Shown: piece after piece, positions 1 through 6,522 of the stretch
How the letters are laid out: every line of letters starts with the position of its first letter
Numbering within the stretch: position 1 is the first letter of the stretch
Assembly: GCA_903917305.1 (NCBI GenBank)
Contig: CAIXAA010000346.1
Span: forward strand, 1 to 6,522
Origin: an uncultured Myxococcales bacterium
GTDB lineage: Bacteria; Myxococcota_A; UBA9042
Direction: 5' to 3'
Length of the DNA stretch: 6,522 bases
Notes under the pieces: model-generated
Told to the model about the DNA's origin: nothing
Database searches by the model: none
The model's input: the letters and a program-made list of their open reading frames with translations, nothing else
Made by a program: the position numbers and the translations under genes

Positions 1-2163
1 GCCCGCCAACATGCGGAACAACACCACTCCGAGTGCGTAGATGTCCGCGCGGTGGTCGTCGTCGGCACCGAGCAGTTGCTCCGGCGCCATGTAGTAGGGC
101 GTGCCCATCAGCACGGATTGTTCACCAAATCCCTCGCCTTGCGCCCAAGCGAGCCCGAAGTCGAAGAGCTTGACGGTACCATCGGGCGCGACCAGCACGT
201 TCTCCGGCTTGACGTCGCGGTGCAGCACGCCTTGCTGGTGAGCGTGGTCCAAGGCATCGCAGATCTGCGTAAAGACCGAGAAAAGAAACGCTTCGTCCGC
301 CAGCGGCGTGCCCACCGGCAAGAAGGCGGTCAGCGGCACGCCATCGACGTACTCCATCGCGTAGTAGAGGACGTCCTCGACCTTGGCGATGTCGTAGATG
401 TGAACGATATTCGAGTGGTTGAGGCTGGCGGCCAGTTTGACTTCGCGCAGGAAGTACTTGCGCGCCATCTCCGTCGCCATGGAACTCTGGGCGAGGAACT
501 TCAGCACGACCTGGCGGTTCAGGTGCAAATCCGTGGCCTTGTAGACGACGCCGTGACCACCCTGGCCGATGAGTTCGAGGTTGCCGTAGCGTTCCGACAG
601 GCTCACGGGAATGCCCGCTGGCCAGGCCGGCGGCGGCGCCACGTGGTGTTTGCCGCGCAGCATGGGCGCATTTTCGCGGGTATAGGCCACGGTGTGCTCG
701 TTCACAGCGTGCTCGCTCGTCACCTTCTGGGCGTCGACGGCCGCGGCGACCAGGATGGATGCGGGCTTGCGCGACTCCAGGTGCGGCGGCGCGACGCGGC
801 TCATCAGCGGCTCGATCGGCTCGGGAGCGGGAGGCGGCGGCGCGGCGACGGGCGCCATGGACTGCGAGGCCCGGGCGGCTTGCGACTCCCGCACGCGACG
901 CAGGACCGAGGACAACCGCGTCCCCGTAGCGGGCGGAGCCTCGCGCGGCGGCGGCGGCGGCGGAGCGGCCTGACGCGCGACCGGCATGGGCGCGCTGGCA
1001 CGGCTGGCCGCCAGCCGGCGCATGATGGAGGACGTGCGCCCCGCCGTCGAAGCAGCCGCTTGCGGCGCGGCGGCGCGGATCGGTACGGGCACGGGCACGG
1101 GCCCTGGCACGGACTCGACCGCTGCGACCGCCACAGGCAGCGGCGTCGGCGCGGGCACTTCTGCCGCTGCCGCCTCGGGCTTGGCATCCGGCTCGACCGG
1201 CGCAGCGAACGATGGCGCGGCCGGGGCTGCCTGCGGCGGCGGCGCTCCGACTGCGAATTCGGCGGGTGCAAAGGGATCGTCCATGCCGGTCGGCTCGGCC
1301 TGATGGGCCGGAACCCCTTCGATCTCGATGGGTGCGTCTCCAGCCGGCGCGGCAAAGATGCGGCGGGCCTGCGTCTCCACGGAACCAGGCGCAACGAGCT
1401 GGAAGGACGGGGAGGTCGGGCGCGGGCGCGGCGGCTCGACCCCGCCCTGCGACGTGGACTCGCGCAGCGCCGTGATGGGGAGATCGGACGCGAAGGGCTT
1501 GGCCGCGGGCGACTCCGGCGCCGCAGGTGCGGCGAAGAAGCTCGGCGTGACATAGGCAGGCGGCGGCGTGGCTGGCTCGTGTGCGGGTGCTGGCGCCGGC
1601 TCGGCCTCGGGCTGCTGCTCGGGCACCGGCTCCGGTTGAAGCTGTCGCGCCAGATCCGCGTCGGGGTGCGATCCGGGCTCGAACGGCAAGTACGCCTCGG
1701 CGACCTCCGTCAGGCAATCGTCCGGATCGGGCACATGGAAGTGAACGGGTGCGGTGGCGCGCACCGGCTTGCCGAACTCGAACGTCGCGGTGCCCGACTC
1801 ATCCGCGGCGAGATCGCCCGTGTCGGCCACGCGCACCACTTCGGCCAGCAGGTACCGCAGCGGCTCGACGCCGAAGTTGCTGAGCGCGCGCAGCCATCGC
1901 ACGCCAAAGCCGCCCACGCGGCCGTTGCCGCGATCGGTGATGTAGACGACCGCGCCGGTCAAGGCGACGGGCGGGCTCGCGGCGCCGCCGACGTGGAGCG
2001 TGATCTCGACTTCGGCAGCGGCAGGCGGATCGACGCGGCTCGCGAAGAACGCGCCGCCGGGACCGATGTTGGTGCAGACGACTTCGAAGCGGGCACGACC
2101 GGTCGTCGCCGAGCCAGTCAGCAAGATCGGATACCGTCGATGCGCACGCTGTTCTTCGAGCAT
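1..2163 (-). CDS. PilZ domain - disordered linker - Ser/Thr protein kinase (C-terminus beyond window)
   Basis: This is a predicted cytoplasmic signalling kinase with 721 residues visible and the C-terminus cut off. Residues about 5-108 look like a PilZ domain (c-di-GMP receptor fold): R6-x3-R10 matches the RxxxR motif, and N32-x-G34-x-x-G37 stands where D/NxSxxG is usual, with Gly for Ser. Residues about 120-526 are low-complexity Pro/Ala/Glu linker. The kinase domain starts near 527: glycine loop G533-Q-G-G-H-G538 with V540, Lys555 in VVLK, helix-C Glu574, catalytic HRDVKPEN (D650, K652, N655), DFG 668-670, MAPE ending at E695, and D707 in subdomain IX. All residues needed for activity are present and it is an RD kinase, so probably activated by phosphorylation of its activation loop. 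ATG 2163 was chosen because the PilZ motif follows at once; no strong Shine-Dalgarno is visible, and an in-frame ATG at 2250 would add 29 residues. Kinase identity is very secure; c-di-GMP binding is inferred. Confidence 0.93.
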   Translation of the reverse strand, partial: MLEEQRAHRRYPILLTGSATTGRARFEVVCTNIGPGGAFFASRVDPPAAAEVEITLHVGGAASPPVALTGAVVYITDRGNGRVGGFGVRWLRALSNFGVEPLRYLLAEVVRVADTGDLAADESGTATFEFGKPVRATAPVHFHVPDPDDCLTEVAEAYLPFEPGSHPDADLARQLQPEPVPEQQPEAEPAPAPAHEPATPPPAYVTPSFFAAPAAPESPAAKPFASDLPITALRESTSQGGVEPPRPRPTSPSFQLVAPGSVETQARRIFAAPAGDAPIEIEGVPAHQAEPTGMDDPFAPAEFAVGAPPPQAAPAAPSFAAPVEPDAKPEAAAAEVPAPTPLPVAVAAVESVPGPVPVPVPIRAAAPQAAASTAGRTSSIMRRLAASRASAPMPVARQAAPPPPPPREAPPATGTRLSSVLRRVRESQAARASQSMAPVAAPPPPAPEPIEPLMSRVAPPHLESRKPASILVAAAVDAQKVTSEHAVNEHTVAYTRENAPMLRGKHHVAPPPAWPAGIPVSLSERYGNLELIGQGGHGVVYKATDLHLNRQVVLKFLAQSSMATEMARKYFLREVKLAASLNHSNIVHIYDIAKVEDVLYYAMEYVDGVPLTAFLPVGTPLADEAFLFSVFTQICDALDHAHQQGVLHRDVKPENVLVAPDGTVKLFDFGLAWAQGEGFGEQSVLMGTPYYMAPEQLLGADDDHRADIYALGVVLFRMLAG
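877..1038 (-). repeat. Duplicated SS-(I/V)-(M/L)-RR short motif in kinase linker
   Basis: Within the otherwise Pro/Ala-rich linker two basic segments align without gaps. Residues 376-389 read RTSSIMRRLAASRA and residues 416-429 read RLSSVLRRVRESQA. They share R, SS, a hydrophobic pair, RR, a hydrophobic residue and a later Ser, and lie exactly 40 residues (120 bp) apart. A proline run (six prolines) lies between them. The similarity is seen directly; a role as docking or phosphorylation motif is only inference. Confidence 0.6.
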
Positions 2164-2359
2164 CCCGCCCTGGTTCCTGGTGCGTCCCACAGACGCGCCG
2201 CGGCCGCCGAGCCCCACGGGCCGCGCCGCGCCACTTGCGCTGCCGCACATCCTGCCACAACGGACCGTCGCGCAAAACCCGACAAATGCGGATGTCTGCC
2301 GCAACGGCGTGCATCGCGGGCCTTGACCCCAGGGCCGCCGGCCTGCAAGGCTAGCTGCC
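2164..2359. promoter_or_regulatory. Divergent intergenic region between kinase and holB
   Basis: These 196 bp separate the divergent kinase and holB starts, so promoters for both should lie here. I could not find a convincing -35/-10 pair for either strand. TTGACC at 2323-2328 has no acceptable -10 at 16-18 bp spacing, and on the minus strand a TTGCGC has only a poor GGATGT partner 17 bp on. If the kinase starts at ATG 2250 instead, this region shrinks to 109 bp. The palindrome CCATGG at 2358-2363 puts an ATG on both strands at the holB start; on the minus strand it has no other support. Confidence 0.4.
2347..2350 (+). promoter_or_regulatory. Ribosome binding site of holB
   Basis: AAGG lies 9 nt before ATG 2360, a short but acceptable Shine-Dalgarno at normal distance. 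It supports that ATG, which also begins the MALHLFSSIRGH segment expected at the N-terminus of delta-prime proteins. Confidence 0.5.
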
Positions 2360-3457
2360 ATGGCGCTGCACCTCTTCAGTTCGATTCGTGGACATCGGAA
2401 TCAGATCAATGCCTTGAGTCGCGTCGTCGCCCGCGGCGAGCCGGGCCACGCCTACTTGTTCGAAGGGCCAGAAGGCATCGGCAAGGACACCGTCGCGCAA
2501 GCGCTGCTCGCGCGCCTGGCCTGCCTGGACGCAGCGCCGCAAGCGGCCGATGCCTGCGGTGCCTGCCGATCGTGTGCGGCGCTCCTGCGCGGCGAGCACC
2601 CCGATCTCGTGCGCCTGGCCCGCGACGGCGCGACCATCAAGATCGATCAGGTGCGATCGGCGCTCGGCCGCCTGCGCTTCGATCCGGTGCTGGGTCGCGT
2701 CAAGGGCCTGCTGGTGGAGTCCGCCGATCTGCTGCGCGAGGAGGCGGCCAACGCGCTGCTCAAGACCCTGGAGGAGCCGCCGTCGCGCACCGTCTTCGTC
2801 CTGGTGTCGAGCAAGCCGCAGCTGCTCTTGGAGACGATCCGCTCGCGTTGCCAGGTGCTGCGCTTCTCCGATCTGTCGCCGGACGATGTCGCCGCGCTGC
2901 TCGTCGCCGAAGGTGTGGCGCCCGACGCGGCGCGCGTGGCGGCCGCCTTGGCGGAAGGCTCGATGCACCGCGCCCGCAGCCTCTGTGATCCGGCGCGCAT
3001 GGCGCTGAACGACGAGGTCGCGCGCTTCGCCTTGGCCTTGGGCACGGCGCCGCCCACGGATGCGGCGGCGTGGATCGAGCAGATCGCGGAGCGCCGCGCC
3101 ACCCTCGCGCAAGCGCAAGGTGCCGATTCCGACAACGCTGAAGCCGACGAGGAGCCGGCCGCGCGCACCGGCAAGACGGCCTTGACGCGTGAGGATCTGC
3201 AGTGGCTCCTCGATGTGCTGCGCGCCGTGCTGCGCGACGTCGTGCTGTGCGGCACCGGCATCGACGCCGCGTCCCTGCCGCACGCGCGCCACGCGGCGGC
3301 GCTGCACGCGATGGCAAATCGCTGCGATATCGGGCGGATTGTCGCGGTGGTCGATGCCTGCCAGCAGCTCGAACAGCGCATGGGCATCAACCCGAACCCG
3401 CGGTTGGCCCTGTCGGCGCTGCTGGTCGAGGCCGGCCTGCGCCTGCGCGCTACTTGA
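2360..3457 (+). CDS. holB: DNA polymerase III subunit delta-prime (clamp loader)
   Basis: This 365-residue AAA+ protein is the delta-prime subunit of the clamp-loader complex, which with delta and DnaX (tau/gamma) opens the beta clamp and loads it on primed DNA. Seen in order: I9-R-G-H-R-N-Q near the N-terminus; Walker A G36-x-x-G39-x-G41-K42-D43-T44; a zinc site C55-x10-C66-x2-C69-x2-C72; IDQVR 95-99; the family signature NALLKTLEEPP 131-141; and the SRC motif 162-164, which in the family places the arginine finger. The Walker B position reads V-E120-S-A-D instead of a DEA(D/H) box, as expected for a subunit that need not hydrolyse ATP. Length (usual about 330) and the lack of the long DnaX C-terminal domains favour HolB over DnaX. 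Residues about 258-275 are an acidic, low-complexity insertion before the C-terminal collar domain. In many genomes holB follows tmk; here the upstream neighbour is a divergent kinase instead. The next gene follows on the same strand after 72 bp, in the same frame. Confidence 0.93.
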   Translation: MALHLFSSIRGHRNQINALSRVVARGEPGHAYLFEGPEGIGKDTVAQALLARLACLDAAPQAADACGACRSCAALLRGEHPDLVRLARDGATIKIDQVRSALGRLRFDPVLGRVKGLLVESADLLREEAANALLKTLEEPPSRTVFVLVSSKPQLLLETIRSRCQVLRFSDLSPDDVAALLVAEGVAPDAARVAAALAEGSMHRARSLCDPARMALNDEVARFALALGTAPPTDAAAWIEQIAERRATLAQAQGADSDNAEADEEPAARTGKTALTREDLQWLLDVLRAVLRDVVLCGTGIDAASLPHARHAAALHAMANRCDIGRIVAVVDACQQLEQRMGINPNPRLALSALLVEAGLRLRAT

Positions 3458-3496
3458 GCGTTGGAGATCGATCGGCATTTGGCGTACCCTTCTGCA

Positions 3497-3515
3497 CGGT
3501 TCTCGGGGGAGACCG
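3497..3515 (+). other. Small GC-rich hairpin between holB and the next gene
   Basis: CGGTTCTC (3497-3504) pairs with GAGACCG (3509-3515) around a GGGG loop, giving seven base pairs with one bulged T. No U-tract follows, so it is not a convincing intrinsic terminator. It ends 14 nt before GTG 3530 and could lie in the 5' leader of that gene. It may also be chance in GC-rich DNA. Confidence 0.25.
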
Positions 3516-3519
3516 CGAC

Positions 3520-3525
3520 GGGGGA
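3520..3525 (+). promoter_or_regulatory. Ribosome binding site deciding the GTG 3530 start
   Basis: GGGGGA lies 4 nt before GTG 3530, a purine-rich but tightly spaced Shine-Dalgarno. This GTG gives a basic n-region followed directly by a hydrophobic core, as expected of a signal sequence. The other in-frame candidates between the holB stop and this site, TTG 3461 and TTG 3479, would put about 17-23 extra polar residues before it. Confidence 0.5.
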
Positions 3526-3529
3526 TACC

Positions 3530-6522
3530 GTGCCTAGACAGTTTCGTTTTGCACATTCAAGGCTTGGCCTGCAGGCCGCGCTGTGGGCGCTGCTCGCATT
3601 GGCGACGGTGCGTTGCGGCGCGGACGCCACCGTCAGTGGCAGCGCCCTGGACGTGGCACAGCACACTGACGTGCCCTATGGCGGCGATCTGGCTGTCGAT
3701 GTGCCTGGCCTCGTCGATGTCCCGGTGCTGGCCGATGTCGCGCCTGATGTCGTGACGGCGGACGTGCCGGCTGGCTGCCCCGCCGACCACTGCCTCATCG
3801 GCGGCACCTGCTGGGCCAACTTCGCCGCCAACCCCGACAACAAGTGCCAGCAGTGCCTGGTCGTCGCCGACAGCAAGGCGTGGAGCGCCAACGATGCCCC
3901 CGCCTGCGATGACGGCAAGAGTTGCACGTCGGACGACCACTGCCAGGACGGCGGGTGCAAGGGCATCGCCAAGCTGTGCCTGGACGACAACCTGTGCACG
4001 GACGACACGTGCGATGACACAGGCGCCTGCGCGCACCTGCCGAACACCGTGACATGCACCGACGGCGACCCGTGCACCGTCGGCGACGCTTGCGGCGGCG
4101 GCGCGTGCCTGCCGGGCGGCCAGACGCTGGTGTGCGACGACGGCAACAGCTGCACGACCGACAGCTGCGAGCCCAAGAAGGGCTGCAGCTCCGCGCCCAA
4201 CACCGCGCCTTGCGAGGACGGCAACCCCTGCACCAGCAACGACTTGTGCGCACAGGGCGCCTGCTTGCCGGGTCCCGTCACGGCGTGCGACGACGCGAAC
4301 ATCTGCACCGTCGATTCGTGCGATCCGAAGTCGGGCTGCGTGCACACGTCGATCGCCACGCAGTGCAAGGACGACAACCCGTGCACGGACGAGGGCTGCG
4401 ACGCCAAGCTCGGTTGCGTCTATCCTTTCAACACGGTGCCTTGCGACGACAACAACAAGTGCACCGCCGGCGACACGTGCTCGCAGGGCGCGTGCCTGGG
4501 TCTCGCCATCGATCTGAGCGACGGCAACACGTGCACCGATGACAGCTGCCTGCCGGCCGTCGGACCGATTCACACGGACAACACGCTGCCTTGCGATGAC
4601 GGCAACGTCTGCACCGTCGGCGATGTCTGCGGCGGCGGCCTTTGCACTTCCGGCGTAAAACCGCTGCCTTGCGACGACAGCAACATCTGCACCGACGACA
4701 GCTGCGACCCCACCACCGGCTGCGTGTTCGCGCCCAACACCGCCGCATGCGATGACGGCAGCGCGTGCACCAAGGACGACATCTGCGCCGCCACGGTCTG
4801 CGCGGGCACCGCGATCTCGTGCGACGACGGCAACGCGTGCACGACGGATTCCTGTGATCCCAAGAGCGGTTGCAAGCACGCCGTCGTCGTGTCCAACGGC
4901 TGCCGGCCCATCATCGTGGTCGACTTTCCGCCGCGCGCCGCGACGCTCAACGTGGCCGATCCGACCATCGTCGTCACCGGCAGCATCAAGAGCGGCGCCG
5001 GTCCCATCACCGCCGCCGACCTCAACGGCACCGCGCTGAGCATCGGCGCCGACGGCAAGTTCTCGCTCCCCATGACGTCCAAGCCCGGCGGCAACACGAT
5101 CGTCATCAACGCCACCGACAGCCTGGGCAGCAGCAAGAAGCACGTGCAGTCCTACTTGTGGTCCACGACCTACTTCAAGCCGGACATCACCGTGCCTGGC
5201 TCCGGCATGGTCGATCCGGGCCTCGCCTTCTACCTGAGCCAGCAGGTGATCGACGACGGCGACCACAGCGCGCCCTACAACGATCTCGCGAGCATCTTCG
5301 AGCTGTACATGCAGGGCATGGATCTCAATGCGCTTTTGCCGAGTCCAGCCTACAGCGGCAGCGGCTATGATCTGTTCCTGCAGAACCTCACGCACAATCC
5401 GGCGAAGGTGTCGCTCAAGTCGCAGCCCGGCAGCCTGCACCTGGTCGCGACCATCGCCAACCTGAAGGCGGACCTGCACGCCAAGGGCCAGCATTGGTAC
5501 ACGCCGAACTTCGACGGGACGCTGACGATGGACAGCATCGTCATCTCGGCCGACGTGATCCCCGCCGTGAACGCCAGCCATCAGGTCGACGTGACGATGC
5601 AGAACGTCACGGTGCAGATCAACAACCCGAAGGTGCAGATCTCGGGCATCCTGGGCTGGATCGTCTCGCCGATCATCAACCTCGTCCTGCCGCAGTTCAA
5701 AGGCCAGATCGAGACGGCGTTCAAGAACCAGATTGCCGGCGCCATCGGGCCGGCGCTGGGCAAGGCGTTCAGCGCGCTGGCCTTCAATACGTCCTTCGGA
5801 ATCGGCAAGTTGGACGGATCGGGCGACAAGATCACGCTGGCGCTCAAGACCGACTTCTCCAGCATCGACATGTCGGACATTGGCACGACGTTCTTCCTGC
5901 GCGCCGCGGCTTATGCCGCGAAAGCCACGCCTTACGACAACCTCGGCGTCCCCGGCCGCATCGGCTGCGGCTCCGGCGTGCAGAAGGTCGTCGTGCTGCA
6001 GCAGTCCCCGCTGGAGCTGGTGATCGCCGACGACACCTTCAACGAGATGCTCTATTCGGCGTGGAATGGCGGACTTCTGGAGTTCCCGGTGCCGCCGTCG
6101 ATGCTTGGCGCGGTCGACCTGAGCTCCTACGGCGTCACGAACCTGACCTTGAAGCTGAGCGCGATGCTGGCGCCGACGATGGACGACTGCAATCCAACCA
6201 GCGAAGTCATTGCGCATGTTGGCGATTTGCGGGTCGACGCGAGCATGCAGCTGTTCGGCCAACAGATGGACGTCGTCGTCTACACGACCCTCAAGGCGGG
6301 CGTGACCATCTCGGCGGCGAACGGCGCGATCGGTATCGCGCTGACCGGCATCAAGCAGGCGGACCTGCAGGTGGACATCGCGCAGGACAACCTCGTGAGT
6401 TCCGAAGGGATGTTGGAGCAGCTGGTCAAGGACAACCTGCTCGGCGCGCTGATTGGCAAGCTCAGCGGCAGCGCGCTCGGCTCCTTCCCGTTGCCGGCCA
6501 TCGACTTGAGCGGGACGATGCC
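3530..6522 (+). CDS. Large exported Cys-rich repeat protein with Ig-like and BPI/TULIP-like C-terminal region (partial)
   Basis: At least 997 residues, open through the right edge. Residues 1-33 form a signal sequence: basic n-region, hydrophobic core 12-27, then R28-C29-G-A-D-A33. Cleavage could follow the ADA site at 33, or C29 could be a poor lipobox. Residues 41-80 are an Asp-Val ladder. C83 begins the cysteine region: five unpatterned cysteines (83 to about 112), then 13 repeats of 18 residues (126-448), then C458, 56 cysteines in all. The repeats resemble the Dictyostelium CTDC repeat (Pfam PF00526). Residues about 460-543 look like an Ig-like or glucodextranase-B-like sandwich (VTGSI...DGKFS...GGNTIVINATDSLG). 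From about 550 the sequence alternates amphipathic strands with a hydrophobic stretch at 705-752, then ADDTFNEMLYSAWNGGLLE (833-851) and SFPLPAIDL near the end; these resemble the two halves of BPI/LBP-type lipid-binding proteins. Surface or periplasmic location is inferred. The repeats are secure by sight; the TULIP call is tentative. Confidence 0.85.
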   Translation, partial: MPRQFRFAHSRLGLQAALWALLALATVRCGADATVSGSALDVAQHTDVPYGGDLAVDVPGLVDVPVLADVAPDVVTADVPAGCPADHCLIGGTCWANFAANPDNKCQQCLVVADSKAWSANDAPACDDGKSCTSDDHCQDGGCKGIAKLCLDDNLCTDDTCDDTGACAHLPNTVTCTDGDPCTVGDACGGGACLPGGQTLVCDDGNSCTTDSCEPKKGCSSAPNTAPCEDGNPCTSNDLCAQGACLPGPVTACDDANICTVDSCDPKSGCVHTSIATQCKDDNPCTDEGCDAKLGCVYPFNTVPCDDNNKCTAGDTCSQGACLGLAIDLSDGNTCTDDSCLPAVGPIHTDNTLPCDDGNVCTVGDVCGGGLCTSGVKPLPCDDSNICTDDSCDPTTGCVFAPNTAACDDGSACTKDDICAATVCAGTAISCDDGNACTTDSCDPKSGCKHAVVVSNGCRPIIVVDFPPRAATLNVADPTIVVTGSIKSGAGPITAADLNGTALSIGADGKFSLPMTSKPGGNTIVINATDSLGSSKKHVQSYLWSTTYFKPDITVPGSGMVDPGLAFYLSQQVIDDGDHSAPYNDLASIFELYMQGMDLNALLPSPAYSGSGYDLFLQNLTHNPAKVSLKSQPGSLHLVATIANLKADLHAKGQHWYTPNFDGTLTMDSIVISADVIPAVNASHQVDVTMQNVTVQINNPKVQISGILGWIVSPIINLVLPQFKGQIETAFKNQIAGAIGPALGKAFSALAFNTSFGIGKLDGSGDKITLALKTDFSSIDMSDIGTTFFLRAAAYAAKATPYDNLGVPGRIGCGSGVQKVVVLQQSPLELVIADDTFNEMLYSAWNGGLLEFPVPPSMLGAVDLSSYGVTNLTLKLSAMLAPTMDDCNPTSEVIAHVGDLRVDASMQLFGQQMDVVVYTTLKAGVTISAANGAIGIALTGIKQADLQVDIAQDNLVSSEGMLEQLVKDNLLGALIGKLSGSALGSFPLPAIDLSGTM
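3650..3766 (+). repeat. Asp-Val ladder after the signal sequence
   Basis: Residues 41-79 of the exported protein carry Asp at 41, 47, 53, 57, 63, 69, 73 and 78, seven followed by Val and one by Leu. The steps are 6, 6, 4, 6, 6, 4 and 5, so the pattern nearly repeats as a 16-residue block. Such acidic DV-rich spacers are common just after the signal sequence of exported proteins in Bradymonadota and Myxococcota. The likely role is an extended linker holding the folded part away from the membrane or cell surface; that is inference. Confidence 0.6.
3905..4873 (+). repeat. 13 tandem 18-residue four-cysteine repeats (CTDC-like)
   Basis: Thirteen units of exactly 18 residues, joined by 6-8 residue spacers, begin at protein residues 126, 150, 176, 202, 228, 253, 279, 305, 329, 355, 381, 407 and 431. 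Two versions occur. Type A has cysteine spacing x5-x5-x4 (such as CTVGDACGGGAC at its end). Type B has x5-x4-x5 (such as CTTDSCEPKKGC). The order is A B A B A B B A B A B A B. Spacers after type B often read xxxPNTxx. Unit 9 lacks its first and fourth cysteines. Nearly all cysteines use TGC; unit 13 has the only TGT (4853-4855). The DD-G-N stretches are acidic and might bind calcium, which is inference. Confidence 0.88.

Noticed and set aside
122..1717. A 531-residue minus-strand open frame overlapping the kinase
   Set aside because: It lies in another frame of the same strand and is Arg/Ala-rich. The frame with HRDVKPEN, DFG and MAPE is the coding one.
52..2988. A 978-residue open frame on the plus strand
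   Set aside because: It is antisense to the PilZ-kinase and then out of frame with holB. Its translation is Arg/Gly-rich with no recognisable domain, whereas the kinase and HolB frames carry full motif sets. Long shadow frames are expected at this GC content.
2360..3457. DnaX (tau/gamma) instead of HolB
   Set aside because: The length is too short, the DnaX C-terminal domains are missing, and the Walker B position lacks the DE box required of the hydrolysing subunit.
3479..3496. Sigma-54-like -24/-12 element TTGGC...TCTGCA before the exported protein
   Set aside because: The distance between the GG and GC elements is one base longer than the strict spacing needed, and the -24 box departs from TGGCAC, so it is probably chance.
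3497..3515. Intrinsic terminator after holB
   Set aside because: The hairpin is short with a bulge and no run of T follows; it was kept only as a low-confidence structure.
3557..6262. A 901-residue open frame on the minus strand
   Set aside because: It is antisense to the cysteine-repeat protein. Its apparent Val/Ala/Gly repeats are only the mirror of the repeated codons on the plus strand, and it has no plausible domain or start signal.

Overview
The window is a very GC-rich bacterial segment. Its gene content points to a myxobacterium-like member of Myxococcota, Bradymonadota or a related former Deltaproteobacteria lineage. The reasons are a large Ser/Thr kinase of eukaryotic type fused to a PilZ domain, and a secreted protein with Asp-Val repeats followed by many CDDGNxCTxDxC cysteine repeats, a style typical of those lineages. 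The phylum is an inference from style, not from a marker gene.

There are three genes. (1) On the minus strand, 2163 down to the left edge, lies a PilZ - long Pro/Ala-rich linker - Ser/Thr protein kinase protein, cut off by the window inside kinase subdomain IX. (2) On the plus strand, 2360-3457, lies holB, the delta-prime subunit of the DNA polymerase III clamp loader; it diverges from the kinase across a 196-bp gap. (3) On the plus strand, from GTG 3530 past the right edge, lies a large exported multidomain protein, at least 997 residues. Its order is: signal sequence, an Asp-Val ladder, 13 tandem 18-residue four-cysteine repeats resembling the Dictyostelium CTDC repeat, an Ig-like beta-sandwich, and a C-terminal region resembling a BPI-like (TULIP) lipid-binding module. 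It starts 72 bp after holB and could be read through from it or have its own promoter.

The three genes do not form an obvious pathway. holB is a housekeeping gene between two accessory genes: a probable c-di-GMP-linked signalling kinase (cytoplasmic) and a surface or periplasmic disulfide-rich protein. The most notable content is the third gene: the alternation of two cysteine spacings in its repeat array, one repeat that has lost two cysteines together, and the coupling of that array to a lipid-binding-type fold. I saw no tRNA, rRNA, CRISPR array, insertion sequence or attachment site.
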